Below, one piece after another: positions 45,127 through 54,401 of a DNA stretch of 64,000 bases. This stretch comes from Xanthocytophaga agilis (GTDB lineage: Bacteria > Bacteroidota > Bacteroidia > Cytophagales > 172606-1), in NCBI RefSeq assembly GCF_030068605.1, contig NZ_JASJOU010000001.1, forward strand, positions 1,302,001 through 1,366,000. The letters run 5' to 3'. How positions within the stretch are numbered: the stretch's first letter is position 1; each line of letters opens with the position of its first letter. The position numbers were made by a program, and so were the translations under genes. Under the pieces are notes generated by a model that worked only from the letters and a program-made list of their open reading frames with translations, was not told the origin of the DNA and ran no database searches.

Positions 45127-45966
45127 TCATAGGTTGTTAAAGAAGAGATTCATATATCCAGCTACCAGTTGAGGCCATTGATGCTGTGGGCCATGACCAG
45201 AATCATTCAGAATGATGTGCTGCATCGATGGCGCATTACGTAGCAATGGAAACCAGTTCTCCACAGCGAAGCTGATATCATGGTCGCCAGAAATAACCAG
45301 TACAGGTATTTCCAACGTTTTATATTGCCCTCTCAGATTTAGTTTATCTTCTTTGCTCATGGCAGAGCCACCAAAATAACGCTGAAATTTTTCAGATGTA
45401 GCAGGTATCTTGTTACGGTCAAGGCGTTGAGCAATTCTCTCATGTGAAGCTTTTGCTGCTGCCCGGCTTTTTTCAGATAATGGTTCAAAAAATAATACAT
45501 ATTCATCCTCCAGATCATTCACAGGTTTCAATGCATGTTCAAAAAATAGTTTGTCAAAAGGAACTTCATTGTTACCTACCGGATTAGTACCAATTAAAAC
45601 CACTTTCTGAACACTTTCTTTGTGGAGAAACAGAGCCGTCTGCGCTACAAGCCCACCATAGGACCAACCAGCAACATGAAAGACCTTAATACCCAATATA
45701 TCCATCAACTGTACTCCTATCTCTGCGACAAGGTTGATATCAGTAGGCAACTCGCCACTGGACTCTCCTATTCCTGGATAATCAAAAATAACAATCGTAT
45801 TGTGTTCAGCCAACGAATCAAGAAACAAAGGGTCCCAGGTATCCAGCACACCTCTGAATCTGTTATAAAGAAGTAAAGGAGTGCCCTTGCCAAAGGTTCG
45901 ATAGGCAATTTTAATTCCATTGATTCCGGCAAATTGTGTTTCGGCTGTTAACGCTGTTTTTTTCAT
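45127..45966 (-). CDS. alpha/beta hydrolase
   Basis: The 279-residue protein has the alpha/beta hydrolase fold with the nucleophile elbow GWSYGG (Ser102), a likely Asp in VISGDHDISF and a His in DSGHGPQHQWP. It lacks a signal peptide. It is similar in length and layout to the next gene upstream (both start with a GI-x-AYR-FG strand), so the two look like an old duplication. The substrate is unknown; an esterase or lactonase role is possible. Confidence 0.88.
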   Translation of the reverse strand: MKKTALTAETQFAGINGIKIAYRTFGKGTPLLLYNRFRGVLDTWDPLFLDSLAEHNTIVIFDYPGIGESSGELPTDINLVAEIGVQLMDILGIKVFHVAGWSYGGLVAQTALFLHKESVQKVVLIGTNPVGNNEVPFDKLFFEHALKPVNDLEDEYVLFFEPLSEKSRAAAKASHERIAQRLDRNKIPATSEKFQRYFGGSAMSKEDKLNLRGQYKTLEIPVLVISGDHDISFAVENWFPLLRNAPSMQHIILNDSGHGPQHQWPQLVAGYMNLFFNNL

Positions 45967-46052
45967 TGTTTTCTATTTTAACTGGTACTATCTGCACTGG
46001 TTTTCGCCCACATACTATACTCATAAGCAGGCTAAATATTTGTTTACTCAGA

Positions 46053-46892
46053 TTAATTATTCAGGAAGAAATTAGCACTGTTAACAAACTGGTCAGGATA
46101 CTGATAAAAAGAACCATGTGCAGAATCCGGATAGTAAGTAAGTATTGCGTCTGGTAATTGCTTGAACAATGTATAGGAGTTGTCACTATCCATCATTTCA
46201 TCGTTACTCCCCTGTATGATAAGCACAGGTTGGGTAATTTGTGAAAGATCTATTGTGACTGGATCTGTTCCCCAGGCTGTAATTGCTTTAAGTTGCGCCA
46301 ACACAGCTTGTTGACTAGCTTCACGATCCCGATCTTCGGTACGGGCAAATAAGCGTTGTAAGGTGGCCATTCCCTTCGCCCTACTTAGTTCTGTTGGAGT
46401 GAAAAAGATAAACAGAAATCTTTCTGCTGGTTGCAACTGCATGGCTCTTTGGATGAGTTGAGGAAAGGAATGCAGTACTTTCACTCCTTGTGGTGCAGAG
46501 CCTACTATGATAATTTTTCGCACCAGATCAGGACGCACAAAAGCCAGTTGCTGAGCAATGAATCCACCCAGGGAAAATCCGAGTATATCAAAGTGCTGAA
46601 TGTTCAGTTTCTCAATAAAGGCAATGGCATCCTGAGTCATCGCTGCCACATTGTCGGGTGTTACGCCTTCTGTATTACCTACACCTATATTATCAAAAAT
46701 GATTACTTCGCGTTCCTGAGCCAGTCCATTCATACTAATTGGGTCCCAATTGTCCAACGTACCAGTAAAGTGCTGAAATCCAATAACCGGAACACCAGAA
46801 GCATTACCAAAACGACGATACGCATACTGTATGCCATTCACTTCAAGGTATTGAGTAAGAGCTTTTGAGAAAAAATCAATTGGGGCTGACAT
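46053..46892 (-). CDS. alpha/beta hydrolase (relative of the neighbour)
   Basis: The 279-residue cytoplasmic protein has the elbow GFSLGG (Ser107), an acidic residue in IIQGSNDEMMDS and the His in DSAHGSFYQYP. The segment HFTGTLDNWDP matches RFRGVLDTWDP of the downstream hydrolase, supporting common descent. It lies 86 bases upstream of that gene and 42 bases downstream of the 243-residue protein, so the three probably form one operon opposite an AraC regulator. Confidence 0.88.
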   Translation of the reverse strand: MSAPIDFFSKALTQYLEVNGIQYAYRRFGNASGVPVIGFQHFTGTLDNWDPISMNGLAQEREVIIFDNIGVGNTEGVTPDNVAAMTQDAIAFIEKLNIQHFDILGFSLGGFIAQQLAFVRPDLVRKIIIVGSAPQGVKVLHSFPQLIQRAMQLQPAERFLFIFFTPTELSRAKGMATLQRLFARTEDRDREASQQAVLAQLKAITAWGTDPVTIDLSQITQPVLIIQGSNDEMMDSDNSYTLFKQLPDAILTYYPDSAHGSFYQYPDQFVNSANFFLNN

Positions 46893-46934
46893 AGTTTTAA
46901 ATTTTAAATAGAGAGAAAAGTTTTAGGTAAAAGG

Positions 46935-47666
46935 TTATTGGAAGTGAACATCGAGCACATCAATAGACACCAAAACAGGTTCGGTTTGGTAGCTATTATC
47001 TGCATCATTCAGGATGTAGATCCTTCTTTTTGTACCGGTTTTGATACCTGAAAATTCTTTATAATCTTCAATGATCTGTGTAGCTGAGGAACCTCCCAGC
47101 ACTCTTGGCCAGTAGTCATGACGTTTCAAATATCCTTCTTCAGAGAAATAATAAACCTGCCTTCTACTATGTGTGGCAATGCTATCTGGATAGATCACTT
47201 CAAGTCTTCTCCAGGTTTCACCATCTGCCGACCATGGCTCAATCTCGTTGAGTTGAATGCCAGGCTGTAAAAAGTTAAAGGGAGTAGTAAGATAATTCCA
47301 GGTTGCGTAGCTACTGAAATATACCAGTTGCAATCGGTTCCATGGAGTTTCAATCTGATGTCCTTTAAAAGAATCCAAAGGATTAATCAATTCATCTGCA
47401 ACATTGCCGTCTGTATCAATCAATGCCACACGTTCAGGTGTAAATTCAGATTTGAATCCCTCTTTGAATATGGGTTGCCAACTTGCCTGCTGTTCATGCA
47501 GCTGTCCGGTAAAGTGTACATCACTCAATACCCCTTCCTGTCCTTTTATACTCCATGTAACACCCCCTATCTGAACATGCGCTTTCAGAGTTTGGTATGT
47601 ATTCCATTTGTCAGTGCCACCATGTAGTTTCAGTACTTTGGTAAGCAATTCGTTTGTATTTGCCAT
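46935..47666 (-). CDS. conserved protein of unknown function, probable first gene of the hydrolase operon
   Basis: The 243-residue product has no signal peptide and is rich in beta strands and tryptophan, with segments such as GGVTWSIKG, TPFNFLQPGI and IEPWSADGETWRRLEVIYPD. The layout recalls the LolA/LppX-like half-barrel used to bind lipophilic molecules, but this is a weak resemblance. It starts the minus-strand group that continues with the two hydrolases. An exact -7 box (TACTTTTG on the minus strand, 47713-47720) precedes it. Confidence 0.7.
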   Translation of the reverse strand: MANTNELLTKVLKLHGGTDKWNTYQTLKAHVQIGGVTWSIKGQEGVLSDVHFTGQLHEQQASWQPIFKEGFKSEFTPERVALIDTDGNVADELINPLDSFKGHQIETPWNRLQLVYFSSYATWNYLTTPFNFLQPGIQLNEIEPWSADGETWRRLEVIYPDSIATHSRRQVYYFSEEGYLKRHDYWPRVLGGSSATQIIEDYKEFSGIKTGTKRRIYILNDADNSYQTEPVLVSIDVLDVHFQ

Positions 47667-47712
47667 GTTAATCTGTCTTTAGTATGTGTAATAGTTGATT
47701 GGTTTGACAATA

Positions 47713-47720
47713 CAAAAGTA
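47713..47720 (-). promoter_or_regulatory. -7 box upstream of the hydrolase operon
   Basis: On the minus strand the bases read TACTTTTG, an exact match to TAnnTTTG, 47 bases before the start codon at 47666. No TTG lies at the expected distance; the neighbouring AraC protein might replace it as activator (inference). Confidence 0.35.
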
Positions 47721-47886
47721 GAGCAGAAAACCTGGCTGGAATTGCTCATTTGAGCGGAAGAATAGCACAGAAATACGAGAAACCTGTCAACTCAGGGAGT
47801 TAGTCTCTGAGGTACATTCTTGTTTCAGAAAGCAGGAAATAGTGAGATATACCTTATATTGCTCCCAAACAGAATGGAATAAAACA

Positions 47887-48795
47887 ATGGAAAAAATAAG
47901 CCACTACAAATCTATATCAGAGCTACATCATAAAAGTGGGTTTTCGCCTCCTAAACATCCACTCATAAGTTTAATGACCTGTAAGGAACTCATGAGTTAT
48001 TCTGTTGGGGATGGCCGGTTTACAGGTGATTTTTTTATGATAGCACTCAAGAAGATCAAAGAAGGTTACCTGCTCTATGGAAAAACAAAATACGATCATG
48101 CCAACGGCTCAATGGTATTTGTAAAACCCAGACAAATCATTGAAGCCAGCAATGTTCAATTTGCCGAAAAAGGGTTTCTTATATTCTTTCATGAAGACTA
48201 TCTGAATGGCCACCTATTGTACGAACAGATAAAAAAGTATGGGTATTTTGAGTATGAGATTAATGAGGCTTTGCACTTGTCACCCAGTGAGGAAAGTACC
48301 ATATGGGAACTGTATTATAAAATACGTGCAGAATATGAAAGCGAACAGGACGAATTAACCCGCGAAATTATCCTTTCCCACATCAATTCTATATTAAAAT
48401 ACTCAGAGCGGTTCTATAAACGGCAGTTCATTAACCGAAGCAACAATATTTCAGGTACTACTGTAAGAAAATTTAATGAAGTACTGGCTCATTACTTTGA
48501 GAATGACCTTCACGAACGACAAGGATTACCTACTGTAAATTATCTGGCAGGAGAGTTGTACCTTTCGACCCGTTATCTGAGTGATGTTCTCAAGCAGGAA
48601 ACAGGTAAGACAGCGTTAGACCATATTCATCTTTATCTTATTAAAGAAGCCAAAAACCAGTTACTGGGCACCAATAACCATATTGCAGGTATAGCTTATG
48701 ATCTTGGATTTGAAAGTCCTTCCTATTTTACAAGATTATTTAAAAAAGTAGTCGGCTGTACTCCTGTTCAGTACAAGGAACAACATAAAATTTGA
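47887..48795 (+). CDS. AraC family transcriptional regulator
   Basis: The 302-residue protein has an N-terminal cupin-like region and a C-terminal AraC-type pair of helix-turn-helices (about 205-300: LPTVNYLAGELYLSTRYLSD, then IAGIAYDLGFESPSYFTRLF and the family end GCTPVQYK). It is transcribed away from the hydrolase operon, with about 220 bases between start codons, so it likely controls that operon. An in-frame ATG 15 codons earlier (47842) is less likely. The inducer is unknown. Confidence 0.92.
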   Translation: MEKISHYKSISELHHKSGFSPPKHPLISLMTCKELMSYSVGDGRFTGDFFMIALKKIKEGYLLYGKTKYDHANGSMVFVKPRQIIEASNVQFAEKGFLIFFHEDYLNGHLLYEQIKKYGYFEYEINEALHLSPSEESTIWELYYKIRAEYESEQDELTREIILSHINSILKYSERFYKRQFINRSNNISGTTVRKFNEVLAHYFENDLHERQGLPTVNYLAGELYLSTRYLSDVLKQETGKTALDHIHLYLIKEAKNQLLGTNNHIAGIAYDLGFESPSYFTRLFKKVVGCTPVQYKEQHKI

Positions 48796-49002
48796 TTTTG
48801 GAGCACTCTCCTTAATAACAAGCCAAAGAGGTATAACTTATTTTTAAAACTTAGACTTCAACAGCATCCATTCTCAAAACAGTCTCATAGGCACAAAAAC
48901 ATTCATTAAAAAACACAATAATCACCTTAAAATAGCCAAAAAACCGAAGCCGAAAATTTGTATATTTAAACACGTAAATGTTACATCAAAAGTAATTTAA
49001 CT

Positions 49003-49743
49003 ATGAAACGCCACATTACAACAAAAGATGCAATCCGCAAATACAGAGCTGAATATTATCGTCTGAGAAAGCAGGAAGCCCGTCTAAATCATGAGCTGTT
49101 CCGGATGAAAAACCGCATCAAGCAACTAGCTGAAGCTGAGAAACAATCTATTGCCAACCATGCACTTCTTACGGATTTACTTGCCCGAACTGAACAACAA
49201 ATAGCAGAGCTAGAAGCCCAACCTGCCTCTAAACAAAGAGATAAACAACTCAAAAAAGCGGAAAAAGAGTTGAAGGATGTTCGTGTCAAATACAAACGTA
49301 GTGATCTTCACCTAGCAGTCATTGACAGAAAGAAAGACAAGGACAATGCAGCTAAGTATATCCTCAAAGAAGCCAAACGGGATGACGTAACAGTTCGTAT
49401 TCAGGCTGCTTATGAGGCATGGCAAAAATTTGAACAGATTCAGCAACAGGAAAATGCTGACTTTGAAGCTTTTACTATACAATATCAGAATCAGAAAACA
49501 GCTATAGCTGAGCAGTTACAAACTTCTCCTGTTATCAGTTCTTGCGGTCAGCCATTACCACAACTTGTTGTAGCAGTTCAAAATACCAGGCCGAATAACA
49601 CTGCATATTTCCATTCACGTTTGCAATCGTATACATCAGCTATTCATTCTGAGGAAGATTATTTATTGTTCAGGCAAGCCATGAGCGATTGTACACTTCA
49701 AAATAGGAAGTCTGACTATACATTGTTGAGCGGTATTAGTTAA
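49003..49743 (+). CDS. charged coiled-coil protein of unknown function
   Basis: The 246-residue product is Lys/Glu/Gln/Ala-rich and mostly helical, with heptad patterns at about 15-100 (EARLNHELFRMKNRIKQLAE) and 120-170. It has no signal peptide, membrane helix or known domain. The last 70 residues are less charged and include two Cys. It may be a structural or DNA-associated protein. It is convergent with the next lipoprotein gene, 14 bases away. Confidence 0.65.
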   Translation: MKRHITTKDAIRKYRAEYYRLRKQEARLNHELFRMKNRIKQLAEAEKQSIANHALLTDLLARTEQQIAELEAQPASKQRDKQLKKAEKELKDVRVKYKRSDLHLAVIDRKKDKDNAAKYILKEAKRDDVTVRIQAAYEAWQKFEQIQQQENADFEAFTIQYQNQKTAIAEQLQTSPVISSCGQPLPQLVVAVQNTRPNNTAYFHSRLQSYTSAIHSEEDYLLFRQAMSDCTLQNRKSDYTLLSGIS

Positions 49744-49756
49744 AAGTAGTTTACAC

Positions 49757-50740
49757 TTATTGGCGCTGGTATTGTTTCATCTGGCTCCATTCGCCTGTAG
49801 AACCTGCATTAGGATCAACAGAAGGATCGTCTGTACCCAGTATTACACCCTGTTTGTCTATCCAGTAATATTTATAGGTAGTAGGCAACTCAACAGGAGT
49901 ATTGTTGTTGTAAGGATTGGTATAGGATTGTACTCCACCTATGTTTTCACGAAATTCAATGTTCTGCTTATCAATAGAGGCATGGCGTTCATCTGTCACT
50001 TGTTGCCAGTTTTTTTGCGACCACTCACGATACTGACGGGCAGCTTCTGCATAGGCAGTAGAATTTTGTAAATTCTGCTGCATAATACCTCTCATCCCAA
50101 ACGCAGCTCCATCCGTAGCAGAAATCTGTTCTGCAACCAAAGGTAACCAGGAAGAATATCCATCCCACTGACTCGCATCAGCTAGTGCGGCGGTCATAGC
50201 CATTACACACAGATCGTACGAAGGTGCAATATGGCATTTGACAATCCCCTTGCAGGGAGCACCTTGTATTGAATACGATACATCATACTGATAGGCAGAT
50301 TGGAATCCTTTTACAGGAGTAGCCTGTTGTGGTTCGCTGATCTGAAGATTTTCAGGATTGATAGCCATCAGCTTTTCATAAATAAACTGAGCAGGCGGGT
50401 AATTATTTGGCAATCCAGTATTGCCAACCATCAGTGTAAGCGCTTTTTTATCAGGTGCCATAAGAGTAAGCGCAAACTGTCCATTCTCTCCCAGTTGCCA
50501 GCCCTCTGGTAAAGCATACGAAAAGAACCGTCCCTGACCAATACTTAGTTCACTGGCTTTATGTGTTTCATTAGGTTCGTCTTCTGCATTACCACTCGCC
50601 TCTATCGGCCTTACAATGAACATATTAGGCGGAACCTGCTCCTCGGATAACTCTGTAGTTGTATCATTAGCAGAGGTAGAAGAACAACCAAACAACAAGA
50701 CGCAAGCAATACCTGACAGAAGACATTGAAAAGAAGTCAT
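49757..50740 (-). CDS. lipoprotein of unknown function
   Basis: The 327-residue product starts with a lipoprotein signal (VLLFGC, Cys19) followed by a Thr/Ser/Asn-rich linker. The body has a compact alpha/beta region (about 70-220, SIGQGRFFSYALPEGWQLGE) and a C-terminal part with Trp/Tyr/Gln-rich text (SQKNWQQVTDERH, PTTYKYYWIDKQG) that recalls surface lipoproteins. No named family is recognised. It is divergent from the DUF3500 operon. Confidence 0.72.
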   Translation of the reverse strand: MTSFQCLLSGIACVLLFGCSSTSANDTTTELSEEQVPPNMFIVRPIEASGNAEDEPNETHKASELSIGQGRFFSYALPEGWQLGENGQFALTLMAPDKKALTLMVGNTGLPNNYPPAQFIYEKLMAINPENLQISEPQQATPVKGFQSAYQYDVSYSIQGAPCKGIVKCHIAPSYDLCVMAMTAALADASQWDGYSSWLPLVAEQISATDGAAFGMRGIMQQNLQNSTAYAEAARQYREWSQKNWQQVTDERHASIDKQNIEFRENIGGVQSYTNPYNNNTPVELPTTYKYYWIDKQGVILGTDDPSVDPNAGSTGEWSQMKQYQRQ

Positions 50741-51193
50741 TATTGTATTTGATAAAAGATAAGGGATGAAACAGGATTCATACTATTCACTCAGCTTGTT
50801 TATAAAGCAGTTGAGAGGGAAGGCTTTCTGGCTCAGAAGATTGGTAGGGCCCGATTGTATTAAATCAGTCTGGCAACTTTTCTAAAGTACGGAGTTAATC
50901 GTATCAAAATCAAGTAAACGTAAAGAATTATTGGGATTCTGATCTTTTTCTGGTCATTCATCGAGACATGTACAGGATTCACCGAGACATCGGACTTTGA
51001 CATAGTATATACCCCTCTATAACCTGTCCTACCTGCAAAATAGCTACTAGTATTCTCCTTGTAAACCATAGTATTTGATTGATACAAACCTACACATTGC
51101 ATATTGGCTTATTCGCAAAGCCTTACTCAGTGACCGAACCACTACCCTTTACGCTTACATACTTTTTATTGTTTTACGCTAATCGTTATTCCT
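50741..51193. promoter_or_regulatory. intergenic region with a 21-base-spaced direct repeat
   Basis: About 450 bases between divergent lipoprotein genes. ATTCAYCGAGACAT occurs twice (50956-50969 and 50977-50990), offset by exactly 21 bases, i.e. two helical turns. A frame on the minus strand (50860-51102) crosses it but lacks convincing coding character. The repeat could be a regulator binding site. Confidence 0.35.
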
Positions 51194-52876
51194 ATGATTG
51201 GAAAGAAAAATGTTTTGTCTTTTTTGTTTGGCTTAAGTATTCTTTTTGTTGTTTCCTGTAAGACTGACACCGAAACATCCACTACAGCGAGTATAAGTGG
51301 AATAACTTGTAGCTCAGCTACTTTCTCTGGAACGCCTGTACTCAACACAGCTTTTTCAGGTACTGCAACGGTTCCTTATAGTGGTGGTAATAGCCTGTCT
51401 TATACTGCCGGAGAAGCCATTGCTTCCACAGGTGTCACTGGTTTAACAGCCACCTTACAGGCAGGAACATTGAGTGAAGGTTCAGGAAGTTTTACCTATA
51501 CCATTACAGGCACCCCAACATCTTCTGGTACAGCCTCATTTGAAATCTCATTTGGAGAGCAATCCTGTACCCTAAACTTGCCAGTAGCCTCTGCAGCCGC
51601 GTCTGTTTCTGCCTTAACCTGTAGTTCTGCTATTTTCTCCACAACTACAGCTATCAGTGGAAGTTCCTATACCGGTACAGCAACAGTTCCCTATACAGGT
51701 GGAAATAGTGTAGCCTATGCAGCTGGAGACGCCATTGCCTCGACAGGTGTAACAGGGTTGACTGCCACCTTACAAGCTGGAATGTTGAGCAGCTCAGGTA
51801 ACCTTGTGTATACCATTGCGGGTACACCGGCTTCTTCCGGAACGGCTTCCTTTGCCATTGCCTTTGGTGGACAGTCCTGTTCACTATCGCTGTCGGTAGG
51901 TGCAGGTACTACCAGCAGTTGTGATTCTGAATCAGGGGTTGCGAAAATTGTATGTCTGGCAGAGGCATTTAAAGCAACACTCAGTTCTTCACAAATCTCA
52001 ACTCTTCAGTTAGACTATACCTTCACCAATGCCAAGAAGTGGTCTAACTTACCTGCCGGGATGTCTGCCAGAAATGGCATCAAACTAGGTAGCCTGAGTT
52101 CAACCCAATTGGCAGTTGCCAAAGCACTGATCAAAGAGATGACAGGCACCGTGGCCAATGAAGGCTATGATGAAGTGCAACAAGTATGGCTGGCAGATGA
52201 TTACCTGTATGCTAATGGAGGAGGCAGTGACTATGGTTCAGGCAACTATTACATTGCATTCCTGGGAACTCCATCCATGACAGGTACATTCGAAATTCTG
52301 GAAACAGGTCACCACAAAACTGTAGCTAATACCTATGTAAATGGAGTTCTGGTAGGTGCTACGCCCCACTTTGAGGCCGTTGAACCGATCTCCTGGACTT
52401 CCAGCGGCACTACCTACGCCCCTATTAGTCAGGAACGGGATACCTTTGTGAGCTTCCTGAACAGTCTAAGCAGTACACAACTCAGTTCTGCCAAGTCCAG
52501 CTCAACCTTCAGTGACCTGGTACTTGTTCCAGGCAAAGAATGGCAGTTCCCATCAACCCGCTCTGGTATGCAGTGCAGTGGTTTAAGTTCCAGTCAGAAA
52601 AGTGCCTTGCTGGAAGTTATCAAAACCTACACCAATGATATTGATGAAACAGATGCAGCAGCCTTCCTAACGTTGTATACCAATGAACTGGATGATACCT
52701 ATGTCCTGTATAGTGGAACCACTGCCATGACCACCAAGTTTGACTACTTCCGTATTGATGGGCCTCATGTATGGATTGAGTTTGTGGTAGCCGGCGGAGT
52801 TATATTCCAGAACCAGACGCACATTCACTCCATCTGGCGGGATCGGTCTACAGATTATGCGGGAACGAAAAATTAA
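51194..52876 (+). CDS. DUF3500 lipoprotein with two N-terminal repeats
   Basis: The 560-residue protein begins with a lipoprotein signal (LFVVSC, Cys22). Two Ser/Thr/Gly-rich repeats of about 97 residues follow (33-131 and 138-235), each beginning with a TCSSA segment and containing IASTGVTGLTATLQAG, and each with two Cys that could form a disulfide. The C-terminal 310 residues (about 246-560) match the DUF3500 type: LDYTFTNAKKWSNLP, LAVAKALIKEMTG, GTFEILETGHHKT and HVWIEFVVAGG. It is followed 18 bases later by a HupE-like gene. The function is unknown; a surface-exposed enzyme or binding protein is likely. Confidence 0.83.
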   Translation: MIGKKNVLSFLFGLSILFVVSCKTDTETSTTASISGITCSSATFSGTPVLNTAFSGTATVPYSGGNSLSYTAGEAIASTGVTGLTATLQAGTLSEGSGSFTYTITGTPTSSGTASFEISFGEQSCTLNLPVASAAASVSALTCSSAIFSTTTAISGSSYTGTATVPYTGGNSVAYAAGDAIASTGVTGLTATLQAGMLSSSGNLVYTIAGTPASSGTASFAIAFGGQSCSLSLSVGAGTTSSCDSESGVAKIVCLAEAFKATLSSSQISTLQLDYTFTNAKKWSNLPAGMSARNGIKLGSLSSTQLAVAKALIKEMTGTVANEGYDEVQQVWLADDYLYANGGGSDYGSGNYYIAFLGTPSMTGTFEILETGHHKTVANTYVNGVLVGATPHFEAVEPISWTSSGTTYAPISQERDTFVSFLNSLSSTQLSSAKSSSTFSDLVLVPGKEWQFPSTRSGMQCSGLSSSQKSALLEVIKTYTNDIDETDAAAFLTLYTNELDDTYVLYSGTTAMTTKFDYFRIDGPHVWIEFVVAGGVIFQNQTHIHSIWRDRSTDYAGTKN

Positions 52877-52894
52877 TCCCAAGATAGACTTATT

Positions 52895-54196
52895 ATGAAA
52901 ATCAAAAACACACAATGGTTGCTTCTGCTAATCGGTATCCTCGGATATGGATGGGCAGAAGCCCATTCTCTACCGGATTGCAAAGCACAACTGCTTGTGC
53001 AGTCCGAACAAGTAGTGATCAAATTCCGGTCGCCTTATGAAATACTGGAACTAGCCTCTAAAGCAAAAATAGACCTCAGCTCACAAGAATCGGTAGAAGC
53101 TCTAAAACGGTACTTAGTACAACATACCCACATCAGTGACTCACTTCACAGCAAATGGACTATTACAGCAAGTACTATCACGACTGGACAAACGACAGAT
53201 CCCAATATTGGAACGTATCCGGAAATTATAGCGGAGTTGTATCTCAAACCTGATAATAGCAATAGCTTACATAGTTTTGTGCTGCATAGCGACTGGGTAA
53301 TTCATCAGATTCCTACTCAGTCCATTCTGGTTTCTGTTGAGCAGGACTGGGCTAACGGTATTATTGAAAACAGTGGGCAGCAACTCGGCATGATAGCCTG
53401 GGATATTCCTTCTGGCAAGATACTACCTCTTCAAATACAACTGGAACAAGGAAGCTGGATAAAAGGATTTGTATCTATGTTGAAACTGGGTATGACTCAT
53501 ATTCAGGAAGGCACAGACCATATTCTATTTGTTGTAGTACTACTATTGCCCTGTATGTTGGTTCCTATAGGTAAACGTTGGAGCAGCTACCGTGGACTGA
53601 AATCAAGTTTGTTAGAAATTTTAAGCCTTGTAACAGCATTTACTGTTGGACATTCACTCACTCTACTGCTTGGTGCTCTGGAATGGGTTCAGTTGCCGTC
53701 TCAACCTGTTGAAGTATTGATTGCAGTATCCATTCTGGTATCTGCTGTACATGCTATCTTCCCTATATTTTCAGGAAAAGAAAAATACATTGCTATAGGC
53801 TTTGGGTTGATTCATGGACTAGCATTCTCATCTATATTAGCAGATCTGACAGTGTCTACTCCTATCCTTCTTGTAAGTATTCTGGGCTTTAATCTGGGGA
53901 TTGAGCTAATGCAACTCCTACTGATTGCAGGAATTATTCCCTGGCTGTTAGTATTGAGTCAGACCCGAATCTATTTCTGTATACGATTAACAGGAGCAAT
54001 ACTGTCTTCGATAGCTGCCATAGGCTGGATTATGGAACGTGTATCAGGACAGGGAAACGCGATTACCTCTGTAGTAAACCAACTCCCAGACTTTGCTCTG
54101 CCCATCATTATTGGGTTGGCATTAGTGGCTGTTATCGCTTTTCTGATACAACGTTTGTCATTCATAAGCAGACAATTTTATACAAAAAGTACTTAA
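52895..54196 (+). CDS. HupE/UreJ-like membrane protein
   Basis: The 433-residue protein has a signal peptide (to about residue 24), an extracytoplasmic domain (25-185) and about seven membrane helices (about 195-430). The conserved metal-site-like residues of the HupE/UreJ family are present in GMTHIQEGTDHILF (His202, Asp208, His209), GHSLTLLLG and GLIHGLAFS. The family is linked to nickel or cobalt supply for hydrogenase and urease, but no such enzyme is nearby. It follows the DUF3500 gene with an 18-base gap, almost certainly one operon. Confidence 0.87.
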   Translation: MKIKNTQWLLLLIGILGYGWAEAHSLPDCKAQLLVQSEQVVIKFRSPYEILELASKAKIDLSSQESVEALKRYLVQHTHISDSLHSKWTITASTITTGQTTDPNIGTYPEIIAELYLKPDNSNSLHSFVLHSDWVIHQIPTQSILVSVEQDWANGIIENSGQQLGMIAWDIPSGKILPLQIQLEQGSWIKGFVSMLKLGMTHIQEGTDHILFVVVLLLPCMLVPIGKRWSSYRGLKSSLLEILSLVTAFTVGHSLTLLLGALEWVQLPSQPVEVLIAVSILVSAVHAIFPIFSGKEKYIAIGFGLIHGLAFSSILADLTVSTPILLVSILGFNLGIELMQLLLIAGIIPWLLVLSQTRIYFCIRLTGAILSSIAAIGWIMERVSGQGNAITSVVNQLPDFALPIIIGLALVAVIAFLIQRLSFISRQFYTKST

Positions 54197-54401
54197 TCTT
54201 AACTGGAATCCAACGATTAATAAAGATGGTAAACTTGTCAGTAAAAGAGGTTAGAATGATAGATTGGTTCAAATACTATATACTTAAAGGAACGATGTTT
54301 CTGAACAATTGTTAACTACAAAAGATACAAATTCAGAAAATGATAGTTAGTTTCGTAAAGAAATTATTGAAAAACCAATTTTTCAACCTAAAACAAGTAC
54401 A

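Noticed and set aside
50860-51102. 80-residue frame on the minus strand in the intergenic region
   Set aside because: It lacks a domain or coherent composition, and its internal protein repeat is explained by the 21-base DNA direct repeat.
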